Below, one piece after another: positions 16,221 to 24,170 of a stretch of 45,121 bases of DNA. A program made the translations under genes and the position numbers. The notes below the pieces were generated by a model. It had not been told where the DNA came from. It worked only from the letters and a program-made list of their open reading frames with translations, and searched no databases. Position 1 is the first letter of the stretch; each line of letters starts with the position of its first letter. Source of the stretch: an uncultured Hellea sp. (GTDB lineage: Bacteria; Pseudomonadota; Alphaproteobacteria; Caulobacterales; Maricaulaceae); NCBI GenBank assembly GCA_937995665.1, contig CALKIX010000055.1:1-45121 (forward strand). The letters are read 5' to 3'.

Positions 16221-16745
16221 ATGGCATGGACTGAAGATCGAGTTGAAATACTTACCAAGCTTTGGGCTGATGGTTTAAGTGCTTCGCAAATTGCCAAACA
16301 GCTTGGGGGCGTAACGCGTAATGCTGTCATTGGTAAAGTTCATCGTCTGGGTCTATCAGGACGCGCAAAGCCTTCAAATCCTGCCAAAAAGGCCGCGCGC
16401 AAACCAACTGCCCCGCGCGCAAGAACATCGGCCCGAACCAAGACCCCATCCGCGCCGCGCGCCCCGCGCTCTGTTGTGGCCCCCCGTCCCGCACCACCAC
16501 CGATTGAAGCCAAACCAATGGCCAATGGCGAGTTCGCGACCATCCTGACCATTACAGAGCATATGTGCAAATGGCCGATTGGCGATCCGAGCACATCAGA
16601 ATTTCGTTTTTGCGGACGTAAGACAGAAGATAAAGAAGAGCCATATTGCACCGCGCATTCTCGCGTGGCGTATCAGCCTAGCCGCCGCCGCGGCGGAGGC
16701 GTACGCGCGCTTGGTCCAAACCCAACACGCCGCCGCATTCGCTAG
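16221..16745 (+). CDS. gcrA: GcrA family cell-cycle regulator
   Basis: 174 residues. The N-terminal DNA-binding helix-turn-helix is highly typical (MAWTEDRVEILTKLWADGLS; QIAKQLGGVTRNAVIGKVHRLGL). A basic Ala/Pro/Arg linker (about 48-95) leads to the C-terminal sigma-70-interacting domain with CKWPIGDP, FRFCGR and YCTAHSRVAYQP. In Caulobacter GcrA binds RNA polymerase sigma-70 and activates promoters carrying CcrM-methylated GANTC. ATG 16221 has AGGGAATAGAG upstream. The TAG stop shares CTAG with the stop of the convergent protease gene. Linker is longer in basic residues than an average soluble protein but normal for the family. Confidence 0.96.
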   Translation: MAWTEDRVEILTKLWADGLSASQIAKQLGGVTRNAVIGKVHRLGLSGRAKPSNPAKKAARKPTAPRARTSARTKTPSAPRAPRSVVAPRPAPPPIEAKPMANGEFATILTITEHMCKWPIGDPSTSEFRFCGRKTEDKEEPYCTAHSRVAYQPSRRRGGGVRALGPNPTRRRIR

Positions 16746-17398
16746 CTCATATTTTGAAGGTGGTTGGCAGCTTCCCACACAGCTGATAGCGCAATAAAGT
16801 CACAACTCTCATCAGGCTCTCTGTCGTGATCAAGATCCGCGGGGCTGTTACGCGTGATAATAATCCCAATCGGTTCTTGAGTGAGCGTGTCTATGACGGG
16901 CCCGCCGCTCATGCCTGTCACAACGGGCTCATCGGGTGATTTGATGTGGGCAATCCACGTCCCGCTGCCAGCCCCGCGTTCAATATAAACCGTGCCGTGG
17001 CGTACTTCGAGGCTGCGCGCGCCTGCGGGATAGCCCTTGCAAATCACTTTTCGCCCACGGCGCGGAGCCGAGGGCTGGCGCTCAGGTAAGCGGACCCCAA
17101 TCAGCGCCGCGTCTAATCCCTCTGGCCAGCTTAGCAGCTCGCCCTTAGCAAAGGGAGGTAGCATATCGTTGGTGTCGGTCATGCAATGGCCCGCTGTAAT
17201 CCAGCCATCCCAAAGAGTAAAAAAGCTCGCATAGCACTGAAAGCCAGGCTCATTATAAAAATGACGTCTTATGCTAAGGTCGAGCCCTTCTACAGGAGGG
17301 GTAGGGGCGATGCTTTGGCGTAGGGGAGGGTGAAAAGCGCTTGGCTTTGGCGCGGGGGCCGCTTTGGACTTACGCCGCCAGAAAGAAAAAATAGACAT
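16742..17398 (-). CDS. Trypsin-like serine protease
   Basis: 218 residues with a chymotrypsin-fold catalytic triad: His in ITAGHC (about residue 71), Asp in GLDAALIGV (about 95) and Ser in GMSGGPV (about 161). The N-terminus (FWRRKSKAAPAPKP) is basic and proline-rich and not a clear signal peptide, so location is uncertain. It resembles the short trypsin-like peptidase (Trypsin_2) proteins without PDZ domains. It lies 35 bases downstream of dinB on the same strand and overlaps the gcrA stop by four bases convergently. Substrate unknown. Confidence 0.82.
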   Translation of the reverse strand: MSIFSFWRRKSKAAPAPKPSAFHPPLRQSIAPTPPVEGLDLSIRRHFYNEPGFQCYASFFTLWDGWITAGHCMTDTNDMLPPFAKGELLSWPEGLDAALIGVRLPERQPSAPRRGRKVICKGYPAGARSLEVRHGTVYIERGAGSGTWIAHIKSPDEPVVTGMSGGPVIDTLTQEPIGIIITRNSPADLDHDREPDESCDFIALSAVWEAANHLQNMS

Positions 17399-17433
17399 AA
17401 GACTTCCTACATAAGCTTGCTCTTATAGCAAAG

Positions 17434-18714
17434 CTATGTTGAAGGTTTCTTTTTTGGATTGATTTTGGAACTACGAAAGCTGCGGCCCGTCATGACGGCA
17501 TCTCTTCCAAAACGCTCGCGGGCCTTGTCGCTGGCGCGCTCGGCTTGTCCGCGCTTTAAGGCCGCGGGGTCAAGAAGGTCGCCTGCATCGCCGACGGGGG
17601 CTTGCAGCTCTGAGAGGCCTGCGCCAATGAGACGAAACTTTTGCCCCTTAGCTTCTTTTTCTAGCAGGGGCAGGCAGGTTTGAAAAATAGCATCGGCAAG
17701 CTGGATAGGCTGGGCAAGGCTGCGCCTTCGGGTCAGGCTTTTAAACTGGGCTGTTTTAAGTTTAAGGGTGACGACTTTTCCCGCAAGGTTTTTAGCTTTG
17801 CTGGCATCCGCGGTTTTTTTGCACACCTGCCAAAGCTTATCCTGCAAGGCGGCTAGCTCTGAGATATCTTCGCTAAAGGTGGTTTCTGCGGAAATGGATT
17901 TGCGCTCGCGCGTGGTTTTGACGGGGCGACTATCTTCGGCGCGGGCGAGGCGGGCGAGCCTGAGCCCCGCATCCCCAAACGCCTTGGCCATCTCTTTATC
18001 GCTGCGCTTTCGCACGTCTCTAATCGTTTCAATGCCCTTTTGGGCGAGGCTGCGCGCAAAGGCTGGCCCAACGCCATAAATAAAGCTTACAGCTTTATCG
18101 GCGAGAAAGTCCTGCGCTTCGGCGCGCCCTAACACGGCAAAGCCATTAGGCTTGTCCAAATCAGAGGCCGTTTTGGCGAGAAATTTATTATAGGATAGTC
18201 CAACGGAAACCGTAACGCCGACCTCTTTTAGAATGTCTTTTTGTAACCGTATGAGGCTTTGTGCAGGACTAGCCCTATGTATGCGCTGCGTACCAGATAA
18301 ATCGAGGAAGGCTTCATCAATAGAGAGCGGCTCGACCAAAGGCGTGAGCGCGCGCATCATATCGCGGATGCGCCCGCCATCTCTGGCATATTTTTCCATA
18401 TTCCCGCGCACGACTACGGCGTCAGGGCAAAGTTTGAGCGCTTTGAACATTGGCATCGCCGAACGTACGCCATAGATGCGCGCATGATAACAGGCGGCGG
18501 CCACAACGCCGCGCCGTCCCCCGCCTACAATGACGGGTTTGTCTCGAATATCAGGGTTGTCACGCTTTTCGACGGAACAAAAAAACGCATCACAATCAAC
18601 ATGAGCAATGGATAGCTCTGGCAGTTCTGCATGGGCGAGAAGGCGCTTAGAACCGCAGGCAGAGCAGCTATCGCCTGCCGCGGGCTGGGCGCAGTCCCGG
18701 CATAATGTCGCCAA
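17434..18714 (-). CDS. dinB: Y-family DNA polymerase IV with N-terminal zinc ribbon
   Basis: 426 residues. The polymerase has HVDCDAFFCSVEKRD with the catalytic Asp and the steric-gate Phe, YGVRSAMPMFKALKLCP, and the catalytic SIDEAFLDL (about residues 130-138), then thumb helix-hairpin-helix (FIYGVGPAFARSLAQKGI) and little-finger domains. An N-terminal extension with CRDC...CSAC resembles a zinc ribbon. The start is TTG 18714, the only track start that keeps the four-Cys extension; there is no in-frame ATG nearby. It performs error-prone bypass synthesis. No LexA-type GAAC-N7-GAAC box is visible upstream. Divergent from divK. Confidence 0.92.
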   Translation of the reverse strand: MATLCRDCAQPAAGDSCSACGSKRLLAHAELPELSIAHVDCDAFFCSVEKRDNPDIRDKPVIVGGGRRGVVAAACYHARIYGVRSAMPMFKALKLCPDAVVVRGNMEKYARDGGRIRDMMRALTPLVEPLSIDEAFLDLSGTQRIHRASPAQSLIRLQKDILKEVGVTVSVGLSYNKFLAKTASDLDKPNGFAVLGRAEAQDFLADKAVSFIYGVGPAFARSLAQKGIETIRDVRKRSDKEMAKAFGDAGLRLARLARAEDSRPVKTTRERKSISAETTFSEDISELAALQDKLWQVCKKTADASKAKNLAGKVVTLKLKTAQFKSLTRRRSLAQPIQLADAIFQTCLPLLEKEAKGQKFRLIGAGLSELQAPVGDAGDLLDPAALKRGQAERASDKARERFGRDAVMTGRSFRSSKINPKKKPST

Positions 18715-18725
18715 ATTTTCAGAGC

Positions 18726-18750
18726 CTAACAGGGCATAACTCCTCTGGTG
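18726..18750 (-). other. Start-proximal micro-ORF (Met-Pro-Cys-stop) ahead of dinB
   Basis: On the minus strand AGAGGAG is followed closely by ATG CCC TGT TAG, ending 11 bases before the TTG start of dinB. It could be a translated leader peptide of three codons, or chance. It does not share the dinB frame. Confidence 0.35.
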
Positions 18751-18910
18751 TAGCTGGTTGTATTTGCCCTGCTGAGAGAAGGGCGTAGCCGCATTTATGG
18801 TTAACCTAAACTAAAGGGCAAGCAAACGCTTGATTAAGGATATTCTGCCATAAGGATGAGGTAGAATAATAACCGCGGACAACGTTCCGCACTTTGGTGA
18901 CCCGGGAAAT

Positions 18911-19294
18911 ATGTTACAGATCATGCCGAAAAAAGTTCTAATTGTCGAAGATAATGAGTTGAACATGAAGCTGTTCGCGGATTTGTTGGAAGCTCATGGC
19001 TATGAAACACGCCAGACGCGCGAAGGGCTTAAGGCCATTAATATTGCCCGTGATTTTGAACCCGATCTCATCTTAATGGATATTCAGCTGCCTGAAGTCT
19101 CAGGCCTTGAAGTCACAAAATGGCTTAAGGATGATAATGCATTAGCCGATATTCCTGTTGTCGCAGTCACGGCTTTTGCCATGAAGGGTGATGAGAAACG
19201 CATCCGTGACGGGGGCTGCGCGGCCTATATCGCCAAGCCAATTACCGTCTCGTCCTTTTTGGAAACAGTCCGTAAGTTTTCAGAGGCAGCTTAG
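18911..19294 (+). CDS. divK: Single-domain response regulator DivK
   Basis: 127 residues, a lone receiver domain. [16 protein letters not shown] starts exactly as Caulobacter DivK; the phosphoacceptor Asp lies in LILMDIQLP, with conserved Thr in [12 protein letters not shown] and Lys in YIAKPI. DivK signals with DivJ/PleC kinases and DivL to control CtrA and cell polarity. The start could be ATG 18911 (GGGAAAT just upstream) or ATG 18923 (MPKKVL, matching family length). pleD follows by five bases, the same order as in Caulobacter. Confidence 0.95.
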   Translation: MLQIMPKKVLIVEDNELNMKLFADLLEAHGYETRQTREGLKAINIARDFEPDLILMDIQLPEVSGLEVTKWLKDDNALADIPVVAVTAFAMKGDEKRIRDGGCAAYIAKPITVSSFLETVRKFSEAA

Positions 19295-19299
19295 GCAAG

Positions 19300-20667
19300 A
19301 TGTCGGCACGAATCCTGATCGTTGATGATCTTGCGCCAAATGTTAATCTGCTGGAAGTAAAGCTTCAGGCTGAATATTATGATGTCTTAACGGCCAATAG
19401 TGCTTACAAGGCGCTTGAAATCGCCAATAAAGAACCTCTCGACCTTATTCTTATGGATGCCATGATGCCGGGTATGAACGGTTTTGAAGCCTGCGAGAAG
19501 CTTAAGCAAAACCCTGAGACATGGCATATTCCGGTGATTATGGTCACGGCGTTGGAAGAAACCAAAGACCGTATTCGCGGGCTTGAGGCCGGCGCGGATG
19601 ATTTCATTACCAAGCCGATTGATGATTTTAACTTAATGGCCCGCGTGCGCTCGCTTTTGCGCCTCAAGATGGTCACGGATCAACTGCTTAGCCATACGGG
19701 ACATACGGCTGGTAATTCAAAGCCGCTCTTACAAGAAATAAATCAGGGCGCTGGCAAAATCCTTGTCATTGAAGACCATGATTTGCGCGCCAATAAAATT
19801 GCTAAGCCTTTGGGTAAAACTCATACTGTTACGGTTGAAAAAGACCCTGTTAAGGCCTTAAAGATCGCTAAAATTGGCATGGACCTTATTATTGTGAGCC
19901 TTGTCTCTGATAACTTTGATGGGCTGCGCATCTGCGCGAGCCTGCGCTTTAGTGAGCAAACACGCGAGGTGCCTATTCTCGTCGTGGGCGACCCAGAAGA
20001 TGAAAAACGCCTCGTGCGAGCCTATGATATCGGCATCAATGATACTTTAATGCGTCCGATTGAGCTTCAAGAAATGCGCGCACGAGTCAATACTTTGCTC
20101 CGCCGAAAGTTTTACGCAGATAGCCTGCGTGAGAACTTTAACGAAAATCTTGAAATGGTGGTCTCTGACCCGCTGACGGGCTTGGGAAATCGGCGCTATT
20201 TTGAACGCGCCATCGAGCCGTTTTTTGGGGCTTTTGAAGCCAGTGAGGAAGCCTTTTCAATCATGGTCTTTGATATTGATCACTTTAAACGCGTCAATGA
20301 TATTTTAGGCCATGATATGGGCGATCAAATCCTCAAAGAGATCGCGGCTCGCCTTGTCACCAATATGCGCGCCGTCGATGTCGTGAGCCGATATGGCGGC
20401 GAAGAATTTATGGTGGCGATGCCAAATACTAATGCCGAGGATGCGCTTATTGCAGCCGATAGGGTTAGAGGCTTGATTGCGGGAACGCCTGTTTTTGTGG
20501 ACGGCCAAGCCCTGCATATCACCACGAGCGCGGGGGTGGCGCAAATCAAGGAGGGTGAGCGGCTACGCGATATCTTTAAACGCGCGGACAGTGCGCTTTA
20601 TAAAGCCAAGCTAGCGGGCAGGAATAAGGTGATGGTGGCGGGCGAAACAGAGCAGGCCGCTGCTTAG
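19300..20667 (+). CDS. pleD: Diguanylate cyclase response regulator PleD
   Basis: 455 residues in the order receiver, degenerate receiver-like adaptor, GGDEF. The first receiver has acidic DD and phosphoacceptor Asp in LILMDAMMPGM (about residue 52); the second (about 150-275) has lost the acceptor context (DLIIVSLVSDN), as in Caulobacter PleD. The cyclase has SRYGGEEF (about 364-371) and an inhibitory I-site RAVD (about 357-360), so product feedback is expected. PleD makes c-di-GMP when phosphorylated and drives the stalked-cell programme. It is cotranscribed with divK, five bases apart. Confidence 0.95.
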   Translation: MSARILIVDDLAPNVNLLEVKLQAEYYDVLTANSAYKALEIANKEPLDLILMDAMMPGMNGFEACEKLKQNPETWHIPVIMVTALEETKDRIRGLEAGADDFITKPIDDFNLMARVRSLLRLKMVTDQLLSHTGHTAGNSKPLLQEINQGAGKILVIEDHDLRANKIAKPLGKTHTVTVEKDPVKALKIAKIGMDLIIVSLVSDNFDGLRICASLRFSEQTREVPILVVGDPEDEKRLVRAYDIGINDTLMRPIELQEMRARVNTLLRRKFYADSLRENFNENLEMVVSDPLTGLGNRRYFERAIEPFFGAFEASEEAFSIMVFDIDHFKRVNDILGHDMGDQILKEIAARLVTNMRAVDVVSRYGGEEFMVAMPNTNAEDALIAADRVRGLIAGTPVFVDGQALHITTSAGVAQIKEGERLRDIFKRADSALYKAKLAGRNKVMVAGETEQAAA

Positions 20668-20759
20668 CACAATATTTTTTGCGAGCCTCTAAAGCACAAT
20701 TATCGGGCAAAACACCCAATATTTAGATGAATCGATAGCCGCAATTGGGGTGGTCACGG

Positions 20760-20874
20760 CTTTGGCCCGAATATCGTGGAAGTTCGGCCGCACAGAGATA
20801 AACATATGTCAAGCATCATATTCTTTCCCCGATGCTAAAAAACTCTACCCAGAACTGCGGTTCTGGGTTTTTTT
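20760..20874 (+). ncRNA. Candidate small RNA between pleD and rpmG, ending in a strong terminator
   Basis: About 180 bases after pleD without a gene contain three successive hairpins: GGCCCGAA/TTCGGCC near 20764-20788, AGCATC/GATGCT (20812-20817 with 20831-20836) holding a 13-base loop ATATTCTTTCCCC, and the terminator ACCCAGAA/TTCTGGGT (20847-20868) plus eight T. The structure (unpaired C/U loop followed by a Rho-independent terminator) is typical of trans-acting sRNAs. The 5' end is not determined and no strong promoter is visible, so a pleD 3' UTR is the alternative. Confidence 0.35.
20847..20874 (+). terminator. Rho-independent terminator downstream of pleD / candidate sRNA
   Basis: ACCCAGAA-CTGCGG-TTCTGGGT is a perfect 8-bp stem with six-base loop followed by eight T. 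Confidence 0.88.
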
Positions 20875-20890
20875 TGAGCTATCATAATTC

Positions 20891-20915
20891 AAAAAAAAAC
20901 CGCCCAATAGGACGG
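20891..20915 (-). terminator. Rho-independent terminator of rpmG
   Basis: On the minus strand CCGTCC-TATT-GGGCGG forms a 6-bp stem (one G-U pair) followed by nine T, 27 bases past the rpmG stop. Confidence 0.85.
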
Positions 20916-20941
20916 CTCTTATTTAAGAAACTACCTAGCAG

Positions 20942-21109
20942 TTACTTAATTTTACCTTCTTTGAAGTCGACATGCTTGCGCACGACGGGGTCATATTTCT
21001 TTTTGACCATCTTCTCAGTCATTGTGCGGGCATTTTTCTTAGTCACATAAAAGTAACCTGTGCCAGCGGTGCTGTTTAAGCGGATTTTAATAGTTGTTGG
21101 CTTCGCCAT
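20942..21109 (-). CDS. rpmG: 50S ribosomal protein L33
   Basis: A 55-residue gene too short for the ORF track. The translation [20 protein letters not shown]...[17 protein letters not shown] is a standard bacterial L33, and the length matches. It contains no Cys, so it is the zinc-free (C-minus) form. It follows the topA-rnr-Nudix cluster by 79 bases on the same strand and has its own terminator, so it may have its own promoter in that gap. Confidence 0.96.
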   Translation of the reverse strand: MAKPTTIKIRLNSTAGTGYFYVTKKNARTMTEKMVKKKYDPVVRKHVDFKEGKIK

Positions 21110-21188
21110 GGCTTACGCCTCTCTGCTGTAATTTGAAGCGCGGAACATACTCATAAAGGGCCCAGTGTCAACTCATTGAATCAGAGTT

Positions 21189-21941
21189 TTATGGCAAAGC
21201 GTTCGGAAAAGTTTCAGACAGATATTTTCCGTTTCGCGCGTAAGAGTAGAAGATATCACGGGGCGGGCGGTCATATTTGAGATAATCTTGCAAAACATTG
21301 AGCATCATTTTGGTCGCCCGCTGGAGGTCTAGCTCCTTTATCTGCTCAAATGTGAACCAGCCCACATCCAAAAGCTCAGCACTATCTTTGATAACGGGCA
21401 GGGGGGCCTCGCCCATATCTTTGTGGAAAAACCATGCATCAAAGCGTTTATGGCGGTGGGGCGGAGTGATGGCGCGGCCAAAGACATCAATATTGGTGAG
21501 ATCAGCTTTTAGCCCTGCCGCGCGAAAGGCATCCCATGACGGATGGTTCACGTTTTTTTGCACGTCTGCGGCTTGTGCTAAAAATAATGAGGTTTCTTCA
21601 TAGGTTTCGCGAATAGCGGCCAGCACTACGGCGCGGGCTTTGCGCGGGGTAAAGGCGGCTTCTAAGATATGCGCATTGCGGGATGTTAACTTTCCAGTAT
21701 AGGCCGCATAGCTATCCGCGCGGTCAACGCGTCCGCCCGGGAACACGTATACGCTGGGCATAAAGTCGTGCCGGGCTGAACGCTTGCCCATTAATATGCG
21801 CGGATTATCGCGTGGGCCATGGGTAAGGACAATGGTGGCAGCAATCCTTGGCCGCGCGGCGCGGCTTAGCTGGGCGCGCTGGTCTTTTTCGCCCTGTGTT
21901 AAATGCCTTTCGCCAAAATTATCGAGAAGAGGTTTTTTCAT
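21189..21941 (-). CDS. NUDIX hydrolase
   Basis: 250 residues. The Nudix box is split by an insertion: FPGGRVD, then about 30 residues, then LAAIRETYEETSLFLA carrying the REXXEE core. This long-insert form is seen in the NUDT8/NUDT19-like group, often acting on CoA-type or nucleotide diphosphates, but the substrate cannot be read from sequence. Surrounding strands (RIAATIVLTHGP; ILMGKRSA) are typical. It begins five bases after the rnr stop and is thus in the topA-rnr operon. Confidence 0.88.
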   Translation of the reverse strand: MKKPLLDNFGERHLTQGEKDQRAQLSRAARPRIAATIVLTHGPRDNPRILMGKRSARHDFMPSVYVFPGGRVDRADSYAAYTGKLTSRNAHILEAAFTPRKARAVVLAAIRETYEETSLFLAQAADVQKNVNHPSWDAFRAAGLKADLTNIDVFGRAITPPHRHKRFDAWFFHKDMGEAPLPVIKDSAELLDVGWFTFEQIKELDLQRATKMMLNVLQDYLKYDRPPRDIFYSYARNGKYLSETFPNALP

Positions 21942-21946
21942 TTTTC

Positions 21947-24157
21947 TTACCGTCTGCGCCGCCGATGTTTAGAACCCCGCGATTTTTGTGCATTATAGCT
22001 TGCGCGTTTAGGTTTCTTGCCAGGTTCTGGCTTGCTGAGCATTTCAAAGACCAGCCCGCCTGTGATGGGCGTAGCTTCGATGAGTTTGACTTTGACTTGC
22101 CGGCCAAAGCGGAAAGTGCCGCCTGTTTCGGCCCCGATAAGCGCTTTGCGGCGCTCATCAAAGACGAAATATTCGCGGCCCAAGCTGCGGGTTGGGATAA
22201 GCCCGTCAGCGCCCGTCTCATCCAAAGTAATGAAGAGGCCAAATTTTGTAACCCCTGTTAGACGTGCATCAAAGACGGCGCCAATACGGTCTTGCAGATA
22301 GGCGGCAATATAGCGGTCTTTGGCATCGCGCTCGGCGGCCATAGCGCGGCGCTCTGTGCTGGAAATATGCTCTGAGATTTCTTTAAGCCGCGACGCTTCG
22401 CGCTCGGTTGTGCCGTCATCGCCGAGCCCAAAAGTCGCGATGAGCGCGCGGTGCACGACTAGGTCAGCATAGCGGCGAATGGGCGAAGTGAAATGAGCGT
22501 AGTGAATAAGGTTTAGCCCAAAATGGCCCTTGGGGTCAGGATCGTAAACGGCTTGCGACTGGCTACGCAGCACCGCCATGCCGACGGTTTCCGCGAGGTC
22601 TTTCTCAGCGGCCTGTTCAAGCAAGCGGTTCAGGCGCTTGGTTGTCGTGCGCTCTCCCATTGAGAATTTAAGTCCTAGCGCAGGTAGATAGTCCGTGAGC
22701 CCTTGTAGCTTCTCGCCTGAGGGCGGTTCATGCACGCGCACAATAGTCGTTACGTTCTTCTCGGAAAGTGCCTTGGCGGCCGCGACATTGGCTTGCACCA
22801 TAAATTCTTCGACGAGCTTATGCGCGTCAAAGCGCTCACGGATTGTAATGCTAGTCACCTCGCCGGCGTCATTTACATGAACGCGGCGCTCTGGCAGCTC
22901 AATGGCCAAGGGTGCGCGCTCATTGCGGGCTTTGCGCAGGGTTTTATAGGCGGCGAAAATATCTTTAAGAATATCCTTAACGGGCAGGGCAGCGTCTCCT
23001 GGCTGTCCGTCAAAGGCTTCTTGCGCTTGGGCATAGGTCAGCCGCGCATGAGAACGCATAATGCCGCGATGGAAACGGTGGGATAACTTGATGCCCATCT
23101 TGTCAAATTTCATACAGACGGCAAGGCAGGCGCGGTCTTCATCAGGACGCAGAGAGCATAAATCTGATGACAGCTCATGGGGCAGCATCGGCTCGACGCG
23201 GTCGGGCAAGTAAACGGAATTGCCTTTATTTTCGGCGCTGCGGTCAAGGGCGGAGCCGGGGGTCACAAAAGCGGCCACATCGGCAATCGCGACCCAAACC
23301 TCCCAGCCGCCGCCTTTGATAGGCTTGGCGTAAACGGCATCGTCAAAGTCTTTTGCATCAACAGGATCAATGGTCAGCAGTGGTAACCCGCGAAGATCTT
23401 CGCGAGTCTTAGACAGGGCGGGCAGGCTCAGCGCCTTGGCCTGTTCAATCACCTCATCATCAAAGCCCATCGGAATTTCATTTTCATAAAGCGAGATAAG
23501 CGAGGCGGCCTTGGCATTATTGGCTGTGCCAACGGTCTCGATAATTTCGGCAAGGCGCAAATCGCCTTGGTTGCGGCGTGAGGATTGAAAAACCACAAGG
23601 TCATTCTCTTGCGCGCCATCAGGCACTTTGCGGGGCTTATAATCATGGCGGGACTTTTTATTGACAGGCTGAATACGCCAGCCGCGTCCGCCTTGGTGTA
23701 AAATGCCCAAATGCTTTGACGGCCCAGAGCCAAGCTTTTTCATCACTTGAGCGATGATAAGTCCGTTTTGTTTTTTGATGCGGCAGAGTGCGCGCCCGCC
23801 AACGCCAAGCGTAGCAGCGGCATGGCCGCGGGCTTTTTTAGAGACTGGCCCCTCGCGCACAATCACGCTGGGGGGCGGGCCGTCTTGTTTCCAGATTTCA
23901 GGCGCGCCGACCATGTCGCCTTCATCGTCAATATGGGTGACTTTAATCACCATAACGCCGGGCAGGTCGTCAGCCTCGCGGAAGGTTTTGGATTTGGATT
24001 TCTTTAAAACGCCATCATCCACCATCTCGCGCAGGAGCTGGCGCAGAATACGGCGGTCTGGGCCTTTCACGCCAAGCTGGCGGGCCAAAGCTTTATTATC
24101 AAACCTATCAGGCTGGCCGCTGACGGCCTTTAAGATGCTGTCGCGACTCAATTCCAT
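21947..24157 (-). CDS. rnr: Ribonuclease R
   Basis: 736 residues. N-terminal winged-helix and cold-shock-like domains, then the RNB catalytic domain with DPVDAKDFDDAV (about residues 262-273) holding the metal-binding Asp residues and HYAHFTSPIRRYADL, then an S1 domain (FDARLTGVTKFGLFITLD) and a short basic tail (SRGSKHRRRRR). It degrades structured RNA 3'-to-5' without a helicase. Starts 13 bases after topA stop, and ends five bases before the Nudix gene. Confidence 0.95.
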   Translation of the reverse strand: MELSRDSILKAVSGQPDRFDNKALARQLGVKGPDRRILRQLLREMVDDGVLKKSKSKTFREADDLPGVMVIKVTHIDDEGDMVGAPEIWKQDGPPPSVIVREGPVSKKARGHAAATLGVGGRALCRIKKQNGLIIAQVMKKLGSGPSKHLGILHQGGRGWRIQPVNKKSRHDYKPRKVPDGAQENDLVVFQSSRRNQGDLRLAEIIETVGTANNAKAASLISLYENEIPMGFDDEVIEQAKALSLPALSKTREDLRGLPLLTIDPVDAKDFDDAVYAKPIKGGGWEVWVAIADVAAFVTPGSALDRSAENKGNSVYLPDRVEPMLPHELSSDLCSLRPDEDRACLAVCMKFDKMGIKLSHRFHRGIMRSHARLTYAQAQEAFDGQPGDAALPVKDILKDIFAAYKTLRKARNERAPLAIELPERRVHVNDAGEVTSITIRERFDAHKLVEEFMVQANVAAAKALSEKNVTTIVRVHEPPSGEKLQGLTDYLPALGLKFSMGERTTTKRLNRLLEQAAEKDLAETVGMAVLRSQSQAVYDPDPKGHFGLNLIHYAHFTSPIRRYADLVVHRALIATFGLGDDGTTEREASRLKEISEHISSTERRAMAAERDAKDRYIAAYLQDRIGAVFDARLTGVTKFGLFITLDETGADGLIPTRSLGREYFVFDERRKALIGAETGGTFRFGRQVKVKLIEATPITGGLVFEMLSKPEPGKKPKRASYNAQKSRGSKHRRRRR

Positions 24158-24170
24158 ATGTTGACTATAG

